This document shows, one piece after another, positions 37,200 to 50,109 of a stretch of 64,000 nucleotides of DNA. Under the pieces are notes generated by a model. It made no database searches and had not been told where the DNA came from. It saw nothing but the letters and a program-made list of their open reading frames with translations. The stretch spans positions 1 to 64,000 of the forward strand of contig JADGJC010000164.1 in assembly GCA_027596075.1 (NCBI GenBank), written 5' to 3'. Position 1 is the first letter of the stretch, and every line of letters begins with the position of its first letter. This stretch comes from Rhizophlyctis rosea (lineage: Eukaryota; Chytridiomycota; Chytridiomycetes; Rhizophlyctidales; Rhizophlyctidaceae). The position numbers and the translations under genes were made by a program.

Positions 37200-39301
37200 C
37201 TATTTGAAGATTTTCGTGAACTGTATAGTGCGAACGGATAAGGGTCAGCATATGTAAAGAAAAACTTTCTTGAAAGACGCGGAACATGCAAAAATAAAGC
37301 GTCACTGACCTTCTTCCACATGCTTTGTCTCTTCTTCGCCTTTGGTGACTCCGCTGCTGTTCGGTCCTGCAAAAGATATCACACTGATTAGGCCCGGAGT
37401 CATATGTCATCCCCAACTCTGATGACTCAATTGACCAGCAGACTCACCGTAGTCGCTGCAGGTGCGGCAGCAGCCGTGGAAGCCTCCGCAGGTGCGGCAC
37501 TTGCCTCACCGTTGGTCTCCACCGGCTTCTCTGGCTCCTGCTTCTCCGCCGCCTTCTCCGTGGTTTCCGCAACTGGCGCCTCAGTGGTGGCCGGCTTCAC
37601 TTCCTCCTCCTTCTTCGTTTCCGCGTCCTGGAAGTGCTCGGTGGGGCCAGCTGCTTGCACGACTTCCTCAACGGCAGCCGGAGGTTGGTCGGCTTGCTGG
37701 GCGGCAGGCACTTCCACGGCCGCGGCGGGGGTGGGTGCGGGAGTGGGTTCGGCGAGGACTTCCGCAGGTGCGGCGGGAGTGGGTGCAGGCGTGAATTCGA
37801 CGAGGACTTCCGCGGTGGATGCGGGAATGGGTTCGGCGGGGGCGGGTGGAGCGGCTTCTTTCGGTTCTGGGACTGCCTCGGCAGCGGCGACGGGCTCCTC
37901 CGCCTTTGTCTCCTGTGCGACGGGAGCAGCTTCTACAGCTGGCGTCGGTTCCGGGGTCGGTTCCGGGGAAGCTTGCGGTGCCGACTCTGAGATCGTAGGG
38001 GCCGGCGCGTCCGTCGCATGGTGGACTTCAGGGACTGTCTTTGCGGTCGCCTCCTCAACTTCTGGGACCTCGACTTTCGGCGCCTCCTCCACTTCCGGTT
38101 CGGCAGCCTTCACCTCCTCAACCTTGGTTTCCTCCACCTTAGGCTCCTCAGTCCTCGGGACTTCCGCAATAATCTGTCCAGCCGGAGAGATGCTTGTGAT
38201 TGGGAGTGGGACGGCGTCATTGACATTCAGTTCGGGGATGGGCTCGGGCACCGGCGCAGGAGCGGTCGCAGGTTCAACGGCGGGGGTTGTGGTGGACTAT
38301 GATAGATTACCAAAATATAACATGAGTCGAACACTTCAATTAACTATGCCGATTCGCACCCCCATTGTCACCCGACCATTACCGCGTCCAAACATACCTC
38401 CGCAGGAGCTTCAGGCGCCAAGGTGGTTTCAGCAACGGGGGCAGCTTCTGGAACAGATACGGCTTCCACCGCGGCAGTTGGCTCGGCCACGGGAGTGGCT
38501 TCAGCCACAGGGACGACTTCCGGAACGGAAACGGGCTCTGAAGCTGGGGTAGCGTCAACAGCGGGTTCCACCTCAGCGGCGGCAACCGGCGCAGCAACAG
38601 GGGCAGTTTCGACTGCTTTGGGTTCTTCCACGGTGATGGGTGCGGAAGGAGCTGTCGTTGTGAGATAAGACAGACATATCAGATCCACGTTCCGAGTATT
38701 ATGGCTCTGCAGAAAGTCGATAGGTCCCCTGTGGAAAACAAACTCCAATCCTACCTCCAACGGGTGCCTCCAGAGACTCCGCCGGTTGCTCAGGCGCAGC
38801 AACAGTCAGAGGGGCGGGTCCGCTCTCTGCATCCGCAGCAGGGAATGTGAAGACATTGTTGAAGTTACCCTGAAAGTTATCGCAAAATAAGAATGACTAT
38901 TCGAAGTATTACATATGGACGTGCATGTGGTGGACAACATACCGACTCATCAGCCTCCTTATCATAATTCTCCGCGGTCTTCCAATCATCATCCACTACG
39001 AATTTGAATGTGATCTTCTCGCCAGCGGGAAGGTCCAAAACCACGCGGAAAACACCGTCTTCGTCCTATCCATTGACAACAGGTCCCTAGTGTTAAATAG
39101 AGACTACATGATGTATGAAACCAAGTGCACACGATATAAACCTTCGCGGCGAGCTTGGTCCTTCCCCAGTCGTCAAAGGAGCCAGTGAGAACGACCTGCG
39201 ATAATAACAAAGTTCAGCATGTGTAATATCCCAGCAGAACTGGACCGATAGCGACGTACGCTGCTGCCACCCGCTGTCCACTCGAAAGTCTGCGCAACCA
39301 T
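37200..39301 (-). CDS. N-terminal CBM48 (AMPK-beta-type glycogen-binding) domain protein with Pro/Ala/Glu repeats, 8 exons
   Basis: Exons: 39301-39260, 39195-39142, 39065-38943, 38869-38755, 38651-38398, 38296-37448, 37366-37310, 37220-37200. Total 1515 bp, 504 aa. Residues 1-85 form an AMPK1-CBM domain: MVAQTFEWTAGGSS, VVLTGSFDDWGRTKLAAK, GVFRVVLDLPAGEKITFKFVVDD, then NYDKEADESGNFNNVFTF. This architecture recalls yeast Crp1 and Mdg1. Residues 100-480 are low complexity, with many PEP, VAEA and APTPA repeats, including a near-duplicate PAEVLVEFTPAPTP / PAEVLAEPTPAPTP. The Lys-rich end is QSMWKKFTKIFK. The last coding exon is only 21 bp, but its phase and both splice sites fit. Carbohydrate or membrane binding is inferred from the domain; no catalytic site is present. 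Confidence 0.88.
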
Positions 39302-40168
39302 TGTGATTTCGTTAAGGTTCAAAGAAGTAAAGGGAAAGGGTTATCGTGGTGGGAATGAGGCGTTCACAGGGGTTTGTGACGAAGTAACGATCGGAGCGAC
39401 GACTCTGACGATTATCGGTCGACAGCTATGGAAACTCTTTCTGGGGTTTGCCTTCCTGCTCGTTTGAAGAAGACGCGAACCCAATGAGGTTAGGAGTGAG
39501 TTGAGAGAACGATGGAATGAGATTGGCAGCAAAGGGCTGTGGGAAGATGCCCTTCGTCGTTGTGACCCGTGAGACCAGTCAATAGCGTGGGAAGGTTGAA
39601 ATGAGGCCTTCCGACTTCTCCTTTGTGGAGGGACTGTGTTACCCAACGTCACTCTCAGTTGGCCTTCTTTTGCCATGCATGTGCCTGCACTGCCTGCGCC
39701 GCTCCGAGTCACTCATCCCACTCTCATTTCCAATCTCATTTTCAAATACCGCCCAACCCATTATTACCTAATAGGGAAATGGCGGGTCAATTAGTGACCC
39801 AGTCGCAAAATGAGTCCGAGAAATGGCCGATGGACCACCCAAAACTCAGCCACAAAGGCAAAGGTTCAAACTTCAAACTTCCATGAATCATCAAGCCCCA
39901 TTTTGACCACCAAATAATTTCACGTGGTCTGCTCCGAATCTGGTCATATCAGTTCGAACCCCATCCTGACCAAATAAATATTCGGACATGTGAAGGCTTC
40001 CAAAAATATCTCCTCGCCACCTTTCCCACCATCTACAACCACCATTGCCTACTACATCAAAACATAAAGAGGAACAAACACTCAGACACACTAGTAACCT
40101 GTGCCCCACCACTAAAACTCACGTACACCTGCCCACTCGTCGACATCTCTTGCCACTAAACTTACGAC
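39302..40168. promoter_or_regulatory. shared divergent upstream region (CBM48 gene and CENP-M-like gene)
   Basis: The 867 bp between the two divergent starts must hold both promoters. No gene was found inside. A short inverted pair, GGTCA and TGACC, brackets a GTTCGAACCCC word near 39933-39972; it resembles an isolated T arm but lacks the rest of a tRNA. No core promoter motif is assigned. Confidence 0.5.
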
Positions 40169-41195
40169 ATGCCCGTGCCCGAAGTCACAAAGCTCTCCCT
40201 TTTCTCAAACCTTCCCCCACCACCAGACCCATACGGCGAGAAAGGTGCAGGTGTGCTAGTAAGTAGACCTTGCGGGCGCCGCGTTTTCTTCACATCTAAT
40301 GATTGCCTGCTTTAGATATTAGGCCAGTCAAGCCTTGAGAGGGAGCAACTCGTCGATGCATTATTGAGAAGATCAGCGATTGAAGTACCGAACCTCACCA
40401 TGTATGTGTGTCGAGAAAAATCGCTTCGGGAGTGAAAGGCTCTGGTATTTGGGAGGAAGCGGTTGCCCTCCTTATAAAAGTTGTCGAGAAATTGGAACGC
40501 GACCGTTTTGCAATGCTGCTCATGGGAAATCGCATGCGTTAACATAAAGATAGAGACAAGGCACTTCAATTTGTGCCTGTTCGATTCCCGATTTGTAACT
40601 CAACTGCGCATCATCTTCTTCCCTCCTGCAGCTCCACCACACCCTCCCTCCCGCTGTCACCTGGTTCCGACATCGCATCCCTCCATCACGACATCATCAT
40701 CCTCACCGTAGACTTCCTCTTCCGCGACTCCTTCACAGATCTACAATTCAACCTACAGTGGATCGGGACTGAGTACTTCCTCGGGCGTGTGATGGTCGTG
40801 GCCTCCAACTGTAAGAGTCAAAACTTTCGCCGGGGATCGCATGCGGGCAATAGGAATGTTCTGACATTCGCGTTCCTTCACACAGCCACGGCCGCATCTC
40901 CAGCATTCAGTCACGAAACATTGACAACCTGGCTGGACTCCATAGCAGACGATATCCCCATCCTTCACCTTCGTCTAACGGTATGAGCATCAAGTCCATT
41001 TGCAGTCATCATTGCACCAGTTTGAAACTATTCAGCGGCACGGCGACATCGGAGTATACGCTGACATCCCCATCACAGGACCCAACAAGCCCATCAACAG
41101 TCGCAGACCAAATCTTCCAAAGACTCAAGATTGCCTGCGGGTTCGTCAAAGGCGTAACGTTGCTAGGCTTGCAAGCGATGTTGACGGATGATTGA
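40169..41195 (+). CDS. CENP-M-like kinetochore protein (small-GTPase-like fold), 5 exons
   Basis: Exons 40169-40258, 40316-40401, 40632-40810, 40886-40980, 41079-41195 (567 bp, 188 aa; human CENP-M is about 180 aa). Order of features: a first strand GAGVLILGQSSLEREQLVDAL near 27-48, where a GTPase P loop would sit but without the GKS motif; then DIIILTVDFLFRDSFTDLQ (about 77-95), matching the hydrophobic strand and following segment of CENP-M; then TEYFLGRVMVVASN (about 105-118); and the C-terminal helix VADQIFQRLKIACGFVKGVTLLGLQAML. CENP-M is a pseudo-GTPase of the inner kinetochore (CCAN). The match is by eye over the whole length. Another degenerate Ras-like protein is the main alternative. 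Confidence 0.68.
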
Positions 41196-41822
41196 AGTTT
41201 GAAGTAACGCCGGTCGCGGATGGCCTTTTAGCCGCTGATCTGAAGTGTACCCAGTTTATATAATGAATCATGCAAAACTCATTTCGACTTGACAGAGACT
41301 TGAACAAGCCCAGTCCTTTATGGTTGTTTCACCGTCGTTCCCACATGGCTCTGCTCGGGCATTTGTTCACGACCGAATTTACATGTGAAGAATCAGGCGC
41401 TGTGCATTTGCGCTCTTGTCCGCCGCCTTTGCCCGTTGGAGCTGTTCCCGCGTCCTCCTATTCCTCCCCAGCCCGTCCCATCATGAATCTTCATCCTCCA
41501 AACCAAACCAATCAAAATAGCACAGAAAGACTCTATTGAACAGGTACTGATTCCTCTCCCACACCACTCCAACAAAACAAACACCATACCCTCCTCTTCC
41601 TTCCTCTCCTCTTCCCTCCACACCACATAAGAAAACAGAAAACGAAAATCAACCTCTCACCCAACAAACAGAGACAGAAACAAAAAAATTATATATATGT
41701 ACACGAAAGAAGTGATGGTAAGAACACGACTAGGTCCGTGTACGCAAAAAAACAAAACACACAATCAAAGGGATATCATCATTCGTTCCGGGCGTCAGAA
41801 ATTTTCGAGGGGGTTGATTCGT
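41196..41822. other. convergent 3' region; no gene seen
   Basis: Lies between the stops of the CENP-M-like gene (+) and the Rab gene (-), so it should contain two 3' UTRs. It has C/A-rich simple sequence near 41540-41700 and an ATATATAT run at about 41690. Nothing coding is recognised. Confidence 0.6.
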
Positions 41823-43013
<1,191 letters not shown>

Positions 43014-43983
43014 ATTGGGCGGGGTATATCAGTTATGTGAGGGGTTGAGTGCGCTAAACGGGAGTGGGAAGTGTTTGATGAAGAGGGTGAGAAAGAGAGT
43101 TTCAGGGTCAGCACAAGTCGTGGAATGTCTGGGAGCGCCTGCAAGTGGGGTGCACGACGCCACCGCCCTGTGAAACACGCCCCTGTCGAAGACATCGCGA
43201 AGATTGCATACCTGTAAGACGTGTTTCAGTATAGCGGGTTGCGGGTATGTTCGTAAACACCAGGTTCAGCGTCGGCGGAATGTAGAAAAGCGAGGACGTG
43301 GGAAAGTGGGTATGGGAGGAGTGGTTGTGGGGTTGAAGTTAGGTTTTGTGTGTTTGGTTTTGGAGGTTGCGGGAAGATGGATGTGCAAATGATCGCGCGC
43401 CCCCAATTTCAGCAAGGTGATGACTGTTGATGAGCGTGGACAGCCGCAAGTTGCTGCCAGCCCAAAATCATGTGCATATCCCCAAGTGCATGGGGAGGTG
43501 GCTGCAATGGAATTGTATGGGATTGGAAGTCTGATTGATTGTGCAACTTGCCGACTCGATTGACTTTGTGTGGGCACTCCAGTGCAGTCCAATGCTGAAT
43601 TGATTGACGTTGTCCCTGCCCGCGTGGCCCTAATTCGGGACCTGGAGATGGCCGCATTGGAAGTGGAGGGCTTGCAGGAGCCGCGCCCTGTTCAATGTGA
43701 GTGAGTTCAGACCCAGGTTTAGACCCAGGTTCAAATCTCGGACAGACCACTTTGTCAGAACAGTTTCCATTTTTCAAGTTTCGTGACGTTTGATTCTTCC
43801 TTCCCCCATTGGCGTTGAATGAGTAACAATCGAAGCATCCCGACCACGCAAACACCCCAACTGCTTAAGGCTACCCCGCTGATCTTCTTTCTCGTAGGTA
43901 TGTTAGCCACTGCAAGTCTTGACAACCGTTTTCCCATGACGAAGAGCTTACCTTCTTCGACATTTCTAGCTTCAACACGCAAA
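43014..43983. promoter_or_regulatory. shared divergent upstream region (Rab gene and ING gene)
   Basis: Separates the divergent Rab and ING starts and must contain both promoters. Frames here are short and without domains. A T-arm-like word (GGTTCAAATCTC) near 43728 has no matching acceptor or anticodon arm, so no tRNA is called. Confidence 0.5.
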
Positions 43984-45722
43984 ATGGCACTGGTTTACCT
44001 AGAGGTATGTCGTCGCCTTCCACCTGTGCTGAAGTCATGCTAACCTTGCTTTCTCACTCTTTAGGATTATCTCGACAGTATGTGTCTTGGAGACGCCCTT
44101 CCCATAGGTCACTTCAGGTAGCCTAACCAACCTCTTCCCTCAGCTGTGGAGTCCTTGCCCGCAGAACTGAGCAGAAATTTCACACTGGTGAGGCTCGCCC
44201 ATCTGCAGAATAGAAATCAATGTCAGAGTCTTGATCGTTTGTTTCACATATAGATGAAGGAGCTAGAAGCCATGGCTGAAGGTATCAATACTCGACTGCG
44301 CGAAATCGTTCAACGCCATTTCCACACACGATCAACCAACACATCCCACTACACAACAGATTCTGTGAAGAAGGTCGAACAAGACATCAGCGACTTCATG
44401 TCAGACCTGCGCAAACTGGAGCCAAAGGAGCAAGTTGCGATGCTTGAGAAGATCTCGAACTTGTTCAAGGAAACCCTAAAACACGGGGAGGACAAGGTGG
44501 CGCTTGCCATTCAGACATATGATATGGTAAATAGCATACGCGGGGATTCGCCAATGCGAGTACTTCAGGATGGCAAAAGAATATCACTGACGCCATCATT
44601 TTCAGGTCGACCGACACATCCGACGGTTAGACGACGATTTGAATAAGTTCGAGGACGAACAGATGACTGGACCGAGATTTCTCAGTGCTGCGACGGGTAT
44701 GGCGCGGGAAGAACTCAGAACGGGCACGCAGCAAAAGGCGAAGGAAGCATCGAGAGGGGAGAAGCGTCCGGCGGGTTAGCTCTCTATTCGTTTATACAAT
44801 CATTTAGCCTCATTGAGGTCATAAGTCTCACGCACTCTTTCACCACCAACATCAGCCGCAGCACAAGTCGTCGACACGCCAACCAAGAGTACGTGTCATG
44901 ATCATCACTCCCTCGCGTTAACCAACACCAACTCACACCCCACAGAACGGAAAACGAAGCATTCCGTTGACGACAAAGTACGTGAGGCCACACCCGTCAA
45001 TGCAACCCCCAAGCGGCCCACCAACGGGAAGAACACCACCACGGATAAAAACAAGACAACGAAGAAAGAGGGGCAAAAGAAAGTGTATGTGTTGTGGGCG
45101 TTGTTGGTTTTGCTCCATCGGCTTGCCGAATTCAACTAAATCATTCATTCAGCGGTGGTGAGGTTGTCAAATCCGGCAAGGAGAAAGCGAACGCATTGGA
45201 CCTTCCGATTGACCCGAACGAGCCAACGTATTGCACTTGCAATCAAGTGTCTTTTGGCGAAATGATCGGTAAGTGCTTATTTTCAAATCATCGGGCTTCA
45301 TTGTTTCCATTTCTACCCGCTATACGTCATTTGCTAATCATTTTTCTGTTTACAGCGGTGAGTTTGGATGGTGGTCTTCGCAGATGGTATCTCTTTTGGT
45401 TGACTGCTTGTACTAAACGAGGATTCCTACTCTTCTTGTTGCTGATCACATAGTGCGATAACGAGGACGTGAGTCATCTTGAGATTTCCTGCCTTTTTCG
45501 CTCATTCGTCGTGCTCACCGCATCGCATCAATCAGTGCCCAATCGAATGGTTCCACTACTCCTGCGTCGGACTGACCGGACCCGTGAAGGGCAAGTGGTT
45601 CTGTCCGATATGCTCGGAAAAGCGGAAGGTACGTCAATCACGACATTTTGCTTCTTTCTCCGTCGTGACTTTGCGGGCACACACTTACTAATCAGTGACC
45701 CTCCTCCTCTCACTAGAAGTGA
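43984..45722 (+). CDS. ING-family chromatin protein with C-terminal PHD finger, 12 exons including a 2-nt microexon
   Basis: Subunit of histone acetyltransferase or deacetylase complexes by family; the PHD finger reads H3K4 methylation. Exons: 43984-44004, 44065-44077, 44144-44187, 44254-44526, 44606-44774, 44856-44888, 44946-45084, 45153-45268, 45356-45357, 45454-45468, 45536-45628, 45717-45722. Total 924 bp, 307 aa. The ING N-terminus is [20 protein letters not shown], followed by a helical region ([15 protein letters not shown]). A basic Lys/Thr linker follows. The PHD runs 258-301: CTC, then [20 protein letters not shown], then WFCPIC, with all zinc ligands. The bases CG at 45356-45357, flanked by AG and GTGAGT, complete Ala270; without them the frame stops at once. 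The next exon is 15 nt and the last codes only Lys-stop. Confidence 0.9.
45356..45357 (+). other. 2-nt microexon (or recursive splice point) within the PHD finger
   Basis: The left intron ends TTTTTCTGTTTACAG at 45355 and the right one begins GTGAGTTTGG at 45358. Joining ...GAAATGATCG, CG and TGCGATAAC... yields Glu-Met-Ile-Ala-Cys-Asp-Asn, the family consensus. Direct joining of the outer exons gives ATC GTG CGA TAA, a stop. No other pair of splice sites in the two introns restores the consensus. Confidence 0.8.
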
Positions 45723-46519
45723 GACGTCCCCTTGACGTAATCAACCATCAGATAACATTTTTTCGTTTTCTAATCTTCATGTACCAAAGTTTTTAGTCGT
45801 GTTGCATCGTGTTGTGATGCTTTTTTGTGAGTTCAGTGGGGAAAGCCGTACCGAATGGGTTTGTTCCTTCCCTCCAATTTTGTGTTCCTTTTCTGGACTG
45901 CCTTGTTGTATCTTATTTTGGGTGGTTGTGCTATAATGAATGAAAGTGTGATTTTCATTGAAGATTAGTTGGGGCTCGCGCGGATGTGGTTGGCGGAGAT
46001 CTCGAAGTTGTAAGTTTAGTTTTTGGTCCTAGTGAATGTCAAGATTGGACATTATTGTTCTGAAATCAGATGATGTTGGGAGATCCGAAGAGTTTCCAGC
46101 GTTTGGCATAGTGCCCTGCAAGCAAGAAGGTCAGGGTGTCAATGTTGACGTTATGAATATGTCAACAGCTAGGTGGAACCCGCAAAACATCCCCGGATGA
46201 TCCCTTGCTGGTCTGTTTCCTCCATCATGAAATTTCTCTTTTTTGCATGCCGATAAATTGTCTGTGGTTTAGCAACATTTTGACTCGGTGAGTTCGTGCT
46301 ACCAAACTGCGTGATTTTCCTATTGCCCACAACCTCTTTCCCTCCTTCGTGACAACTGGGTCTGAATAAACCCTTCTAATGACGCATGTTCTGTTATGAC
46401 CTTTACGTATGTGACATTGTGGGAGTTTGATGGTTCTAAGAGATTGTCCTTGGTAAACAACAGCCATGCCCCAATAGCACCTTAACAATTCCAGCATGGT
46501 CACTTATCAAAAGACGTCT

Positions 46520-47650
46520 CACTGATGTCTGAGATTGATAGATTTGTCCAGATCTGTGATTTTCTTTTGCGTATGCCATTCAGAACTCTCAGATGGCTCA
46601 CGCGTTCAACTAGTGTGGGCGGATGTTCTGCGAGGTATGCCAAACTCGAAAAAGAAAATGGGAAAAAGGACAATGCCAGCGCATCGATACATCAGCTCGT
46701 ATGCATTGACTGCATTGCTACACCGAATATCGCTGCATCCATGGACATCACGAAGCACACGGGAAGTCTTGAGTGTCAGAAACAAGTTAAACACATTCCA
46801 CCGAAATACGTGGAGGTGGCCCACGGTAAGGAAGTTTGGGTTGATTACCTCAATTTTTGTATGTGACGTCTGTAGGTCTCTGTGCTCAGAGTAGCCTCTC
46901 GGAGCACCCAAGTGACTCAAGTGGCAATGTCATATGCGATTATTACCAGATTCTTTTTCGACTCCGTCAGGCACAGGTGTACGACAGAACGTAGTACTTT
47001 GTTACTCATGACTATGTTGTTACCTGCTCAAGCCAGATCCTTCCAGACCAATCGAACGGGCCAGCCAAACACCGGACTATCTCAGCCGTGCATGTGCGTT
47101 GCGATGGCGTATGTATGGGTGAAAAGGTCAAGGAAAAGAACATCATAAACTATCATAAGGTTACTCCGAGATCAAAAAGTGCGCATTATCTGTGTGGTTG
47201 AACTGGCCGTTCAGCTTGACCGCGTGGCAAACAGCATACATTTGGCATCTGACGCAATCCTGAATGACTTGGCATGCATTGCGGTACAGAAAAGAAAAAT
47301 GGTACTCGTCTAATCGATGACTTCGGTGGTTATGGGAGACTATTGCACAACAAGCAATCGACTGGGCCAGCGGAGTTCCAGTAGTAGTAGTAGTAGTAGT
47401 TCCAAACCAGTTAGGTACAGCATGGTCACTCATCAATACAGGAATTTCACTGACCTCTGACAACGATGCACTGACTCAGATCTACCATTCTTTTGCGCGT
47501 GCCATCCAAACCACTCAACAGCTCGAGCACTCGATCAGCCTCGGCAAACATTTTGTGCAATGTGTCAAAAACGCAAAAAAAAGGTGATTCGCCCATGGAA
47601 CATTCAAGCTCAATGCATCGGCAGCATTGATACACCGACATCGCTTAACT
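46520..47650 (+). repeat. diverged direct repeat pair about 0.93 kb apart
   Basis: The segment around 46525-46740 and the one around 47450-47650 share the order CTGATNTCTGA, CAGATCTG, TTCTTTTGCG, TGCCATYCA, AACTC, AAAAAGAAAA-like run, GCATTGA, and ACACCGAYATCGC. They have the same strand and spacing of blocks, so they are old duplicates that have diverged strongly. Confidence 0.55.
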
Positions 47651-47880
47651 TGATGACAGCACGGAATATGATGACGTTCTTATGCGTCATGAAAAAATTT
47701 GGGCATGAATAAGTCGCAGTGGTCGAGAGGAGGGACTTGTTAAAATGTCACCTCAAGCTCAATAGGCTGTATGTGTTTATGCTCAGCACGGTCTTTTAGA
47801 GCGGTCGCTGAGCAATAGTAGCGAATTCGACATTCTTCACAATCCTTTTTCGTCCCAGATTTGCAAAGTTGCATGGAAAG
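47165..47880 (-). pseudogene. two decayed MYND-zinc-finger-like fragments
   Basis: One minus-strand fragment near 47750-47870 reads KKDCEECRIRYYCSATALKD, then RAEHKH. A second near 47165-47290 reads QDCVRCQMYAVCHAVKLNGQ, then FNHTDNAH. Both keep a CxxC, four or five residues, C spacing and a final His like the second half of a MYND finger (C-x2-C, YCS, H). Neither has a start, a complete ligand set or an intact context. They look like two copies of one decayed exon. MYND is my best guess, not a certain call. Confidence 0.35.
47381..47400. repeat. (GTA)n microsatellite
   Basis: Nearly seven perfect GTA units lie inside the third desert. Confidence 0.95.
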
Positions 47881-50109
47881 AACATGGCAAAGGTGAGGGA
47901 TGACGTTAATGCTAGACATGCAATTGAATTGAACAACCAATAAAACACTCGAACTAATGGACTGGGCAGTGAGGTCCTGGACGGCTTTTGTGTCTCCGAA
48001 TTAACATTGCTATTATATTTCTTGTCATCCACTGTACACATCATTTGTGAGAAACATCCGTGAACTGATGTATTTATCGCATCATGCATGTTTGGTTCCT
48101 TTCAGACGGTGTGGAACGTCTGTTGGACGTTTTTTCCCCCAATTTTTGGGCATCTCCGTGCCCATTGTTCTCTTTTCAGACTCGACCAGCACCTGCAAGA
48201 CTTGTGAAAATGGCAAGTCTGTGCCGGACCAACTGAGGAAAAATAGGTCTGTATGCCTCGTCCGGGAGGAGAGAGGAGGAAAGGATATACCAACATTGGA
48301 TTGATGAACGGACTCGAAAAAGATAGTGTGTTGAAGACCTGGGAATAGTTGACTTTCACCAAAGCAGCTGCTCCGCAAAGCAAATTCAGCCAAGACCACT
48401 TGGATTAATTTCTTGTCATCCTTTGTGTTGCTCCGTAAAAGAGGACATTTGCCGGTGTGATCAGGTTTGTTGTTGGCTTGAACTACTCTCCGCATCTACT
48501 GCTATTACTGGACCCCACTTGCACCAGGAGTACTACAAGGACAGTACGGAATGTTGTGAATCAAGCAACGTCTTGCAAATCACTCAAACGAAATATCCCC
48601 GCGCATGCATATGAGATTAGCTGAGACTTCTATGATCCAGCATTGTGCGAAAAGGGATATCAACCAGATTAGTCAGATTGAGAAAGATAGTTGAGGCAGC
48701 GAACCTGCCCCATTCAACTTGCTCATGTCAAAAGCCCACGACACAATGTATGAATGATATCCTTTTTCTGCACACATCTCCTTGTAAGACGGACAATCTG
48801 TACAGATCGATCAATGGAAGTGGGTTGCGCCAGGTATGATTCGATGGGAGTGAGTTCATATGAAAGAATGGAGTCCAACTCGGATTAGTGAAGGTTTCGA
48901 AAAAGGAAGTATATGAAGTCCAAAGAGGACAGTTTGCTATCGGCGAATCACCGCTAGCATGCCAACGATCAGAGGACTTTGGCCAGTGGCGCTTCTATTG
49001 CATAGCTCCGGGTTTCCGCATGTGGTGGTGATTTGTCAGTCACAGCTAGTCACGGCGGAAGTACGAACAACCCACACACAGGAGCAGCCGCAAGTTTCAG
49101 TGCATTCAGCCTCAAGGCATGTCCAGCGCTTTGATTTTGCAGAAACACCGAGGTGAATTGCATATTGAGTGAACCTGTTCACTCTGCCCATTCCGCTTAT
49201 TTCAGTATTTAGGTTTTTTTGAAAGGAGGCTTGTGCAATTCTTTGAAGGGTTCCTTTTTTCCTTTTGTTACTATGACGTAACTTGCAGATGTTCATTGAT
49301 ACCCAGCCGGTGGCCGCACCATGTCAGGTCGAGGAGGCAAGTATAACGGGATATACTGGATATGTCTGTCGCATGCACTGGTTTTCAGGAGCAAGGAGAG
49401 TGTTGTTGCCAATATCATAGCGTTAATTAACGTTTGCTTTTTCGTCGAAGGTGGCTCTTCGGGAGTCTGATGATTCCTGGTCCCACATGATGTTTATCGC
49501 ACTGGACCAGTGTCACTAATGTCCGTGAAGGCCCGGCAGCATGTGTTTGACCTGAAAGATGGAGAGCTTGTTGTTTACATTTTTTTCTACTGCCTCTCGA
49601 TTTTTCGAGGTTCAAAAAGAATGTTTCCGAGAAGTCGGCAAGGTGCACTGTTCGGATATGCGACAAGACGAGCGCTCCCATAGGCATGCATTGCACAGTT
49701 TGCACGTCCCCACGAATGCAACGAGTTAGCTGAGTCACATGCCTAAGGGATGAGAATCGAATGGTGTCAAACTCTGCAAGGCGGATATAATTGGTGAATG
49801 TGCATGCCGATGTGATAAATGTGACATGCCGACATCCGCATGTCATTTGCTCGTGTACGTTCTTTTTCCTTGACCACTTTGACCCAATGTTGATTTCATG
49901 TCGCATTGGTGTAGTCGCTGTCAATATTTGGAGTACTTCCCACAAAGGGCATGGCAGTATGGGAAACAACAATGCATATAACCAATGGATATAAAGAGAG
50001 CTACATCAATTCCGTCTATATTGAACGTAGTGCCCATCAGAGATGCCCTGGCCGACGATCACAATCTAACAAATCTACATCGTCAAGATGTGATTTTGCA
50101 ATGATGTTC

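Noticed and set aside
37404..38552. 382-codon plus-strand frame rich in Ala, Gly and Ser
   Set aside because: Antisense shadow of the Pro/Ala/Glu repeats of the CBM48 protein; low-complexity DNA keeps several frames open.
39930..39975. GTTCGAACCCC flanked by GGTCA/TGACC, tRNA-like hairpin
   Set aside because: Only one arm is present; no anticodon arm or acceptor stem.
43700..43760. GGTTCAAATCTC word resembling a T arm
   Set aside because: The stem does not pair and there is no 5' half of a tRNA within 100 bases upstream.
49427..49972. 181-codon minus-strand frame in the third desert
   Set aside because: No recognisable family or repeat of a known gene, surrounded by decayed repeats, and no splice-consistent extension. 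It may be chance.
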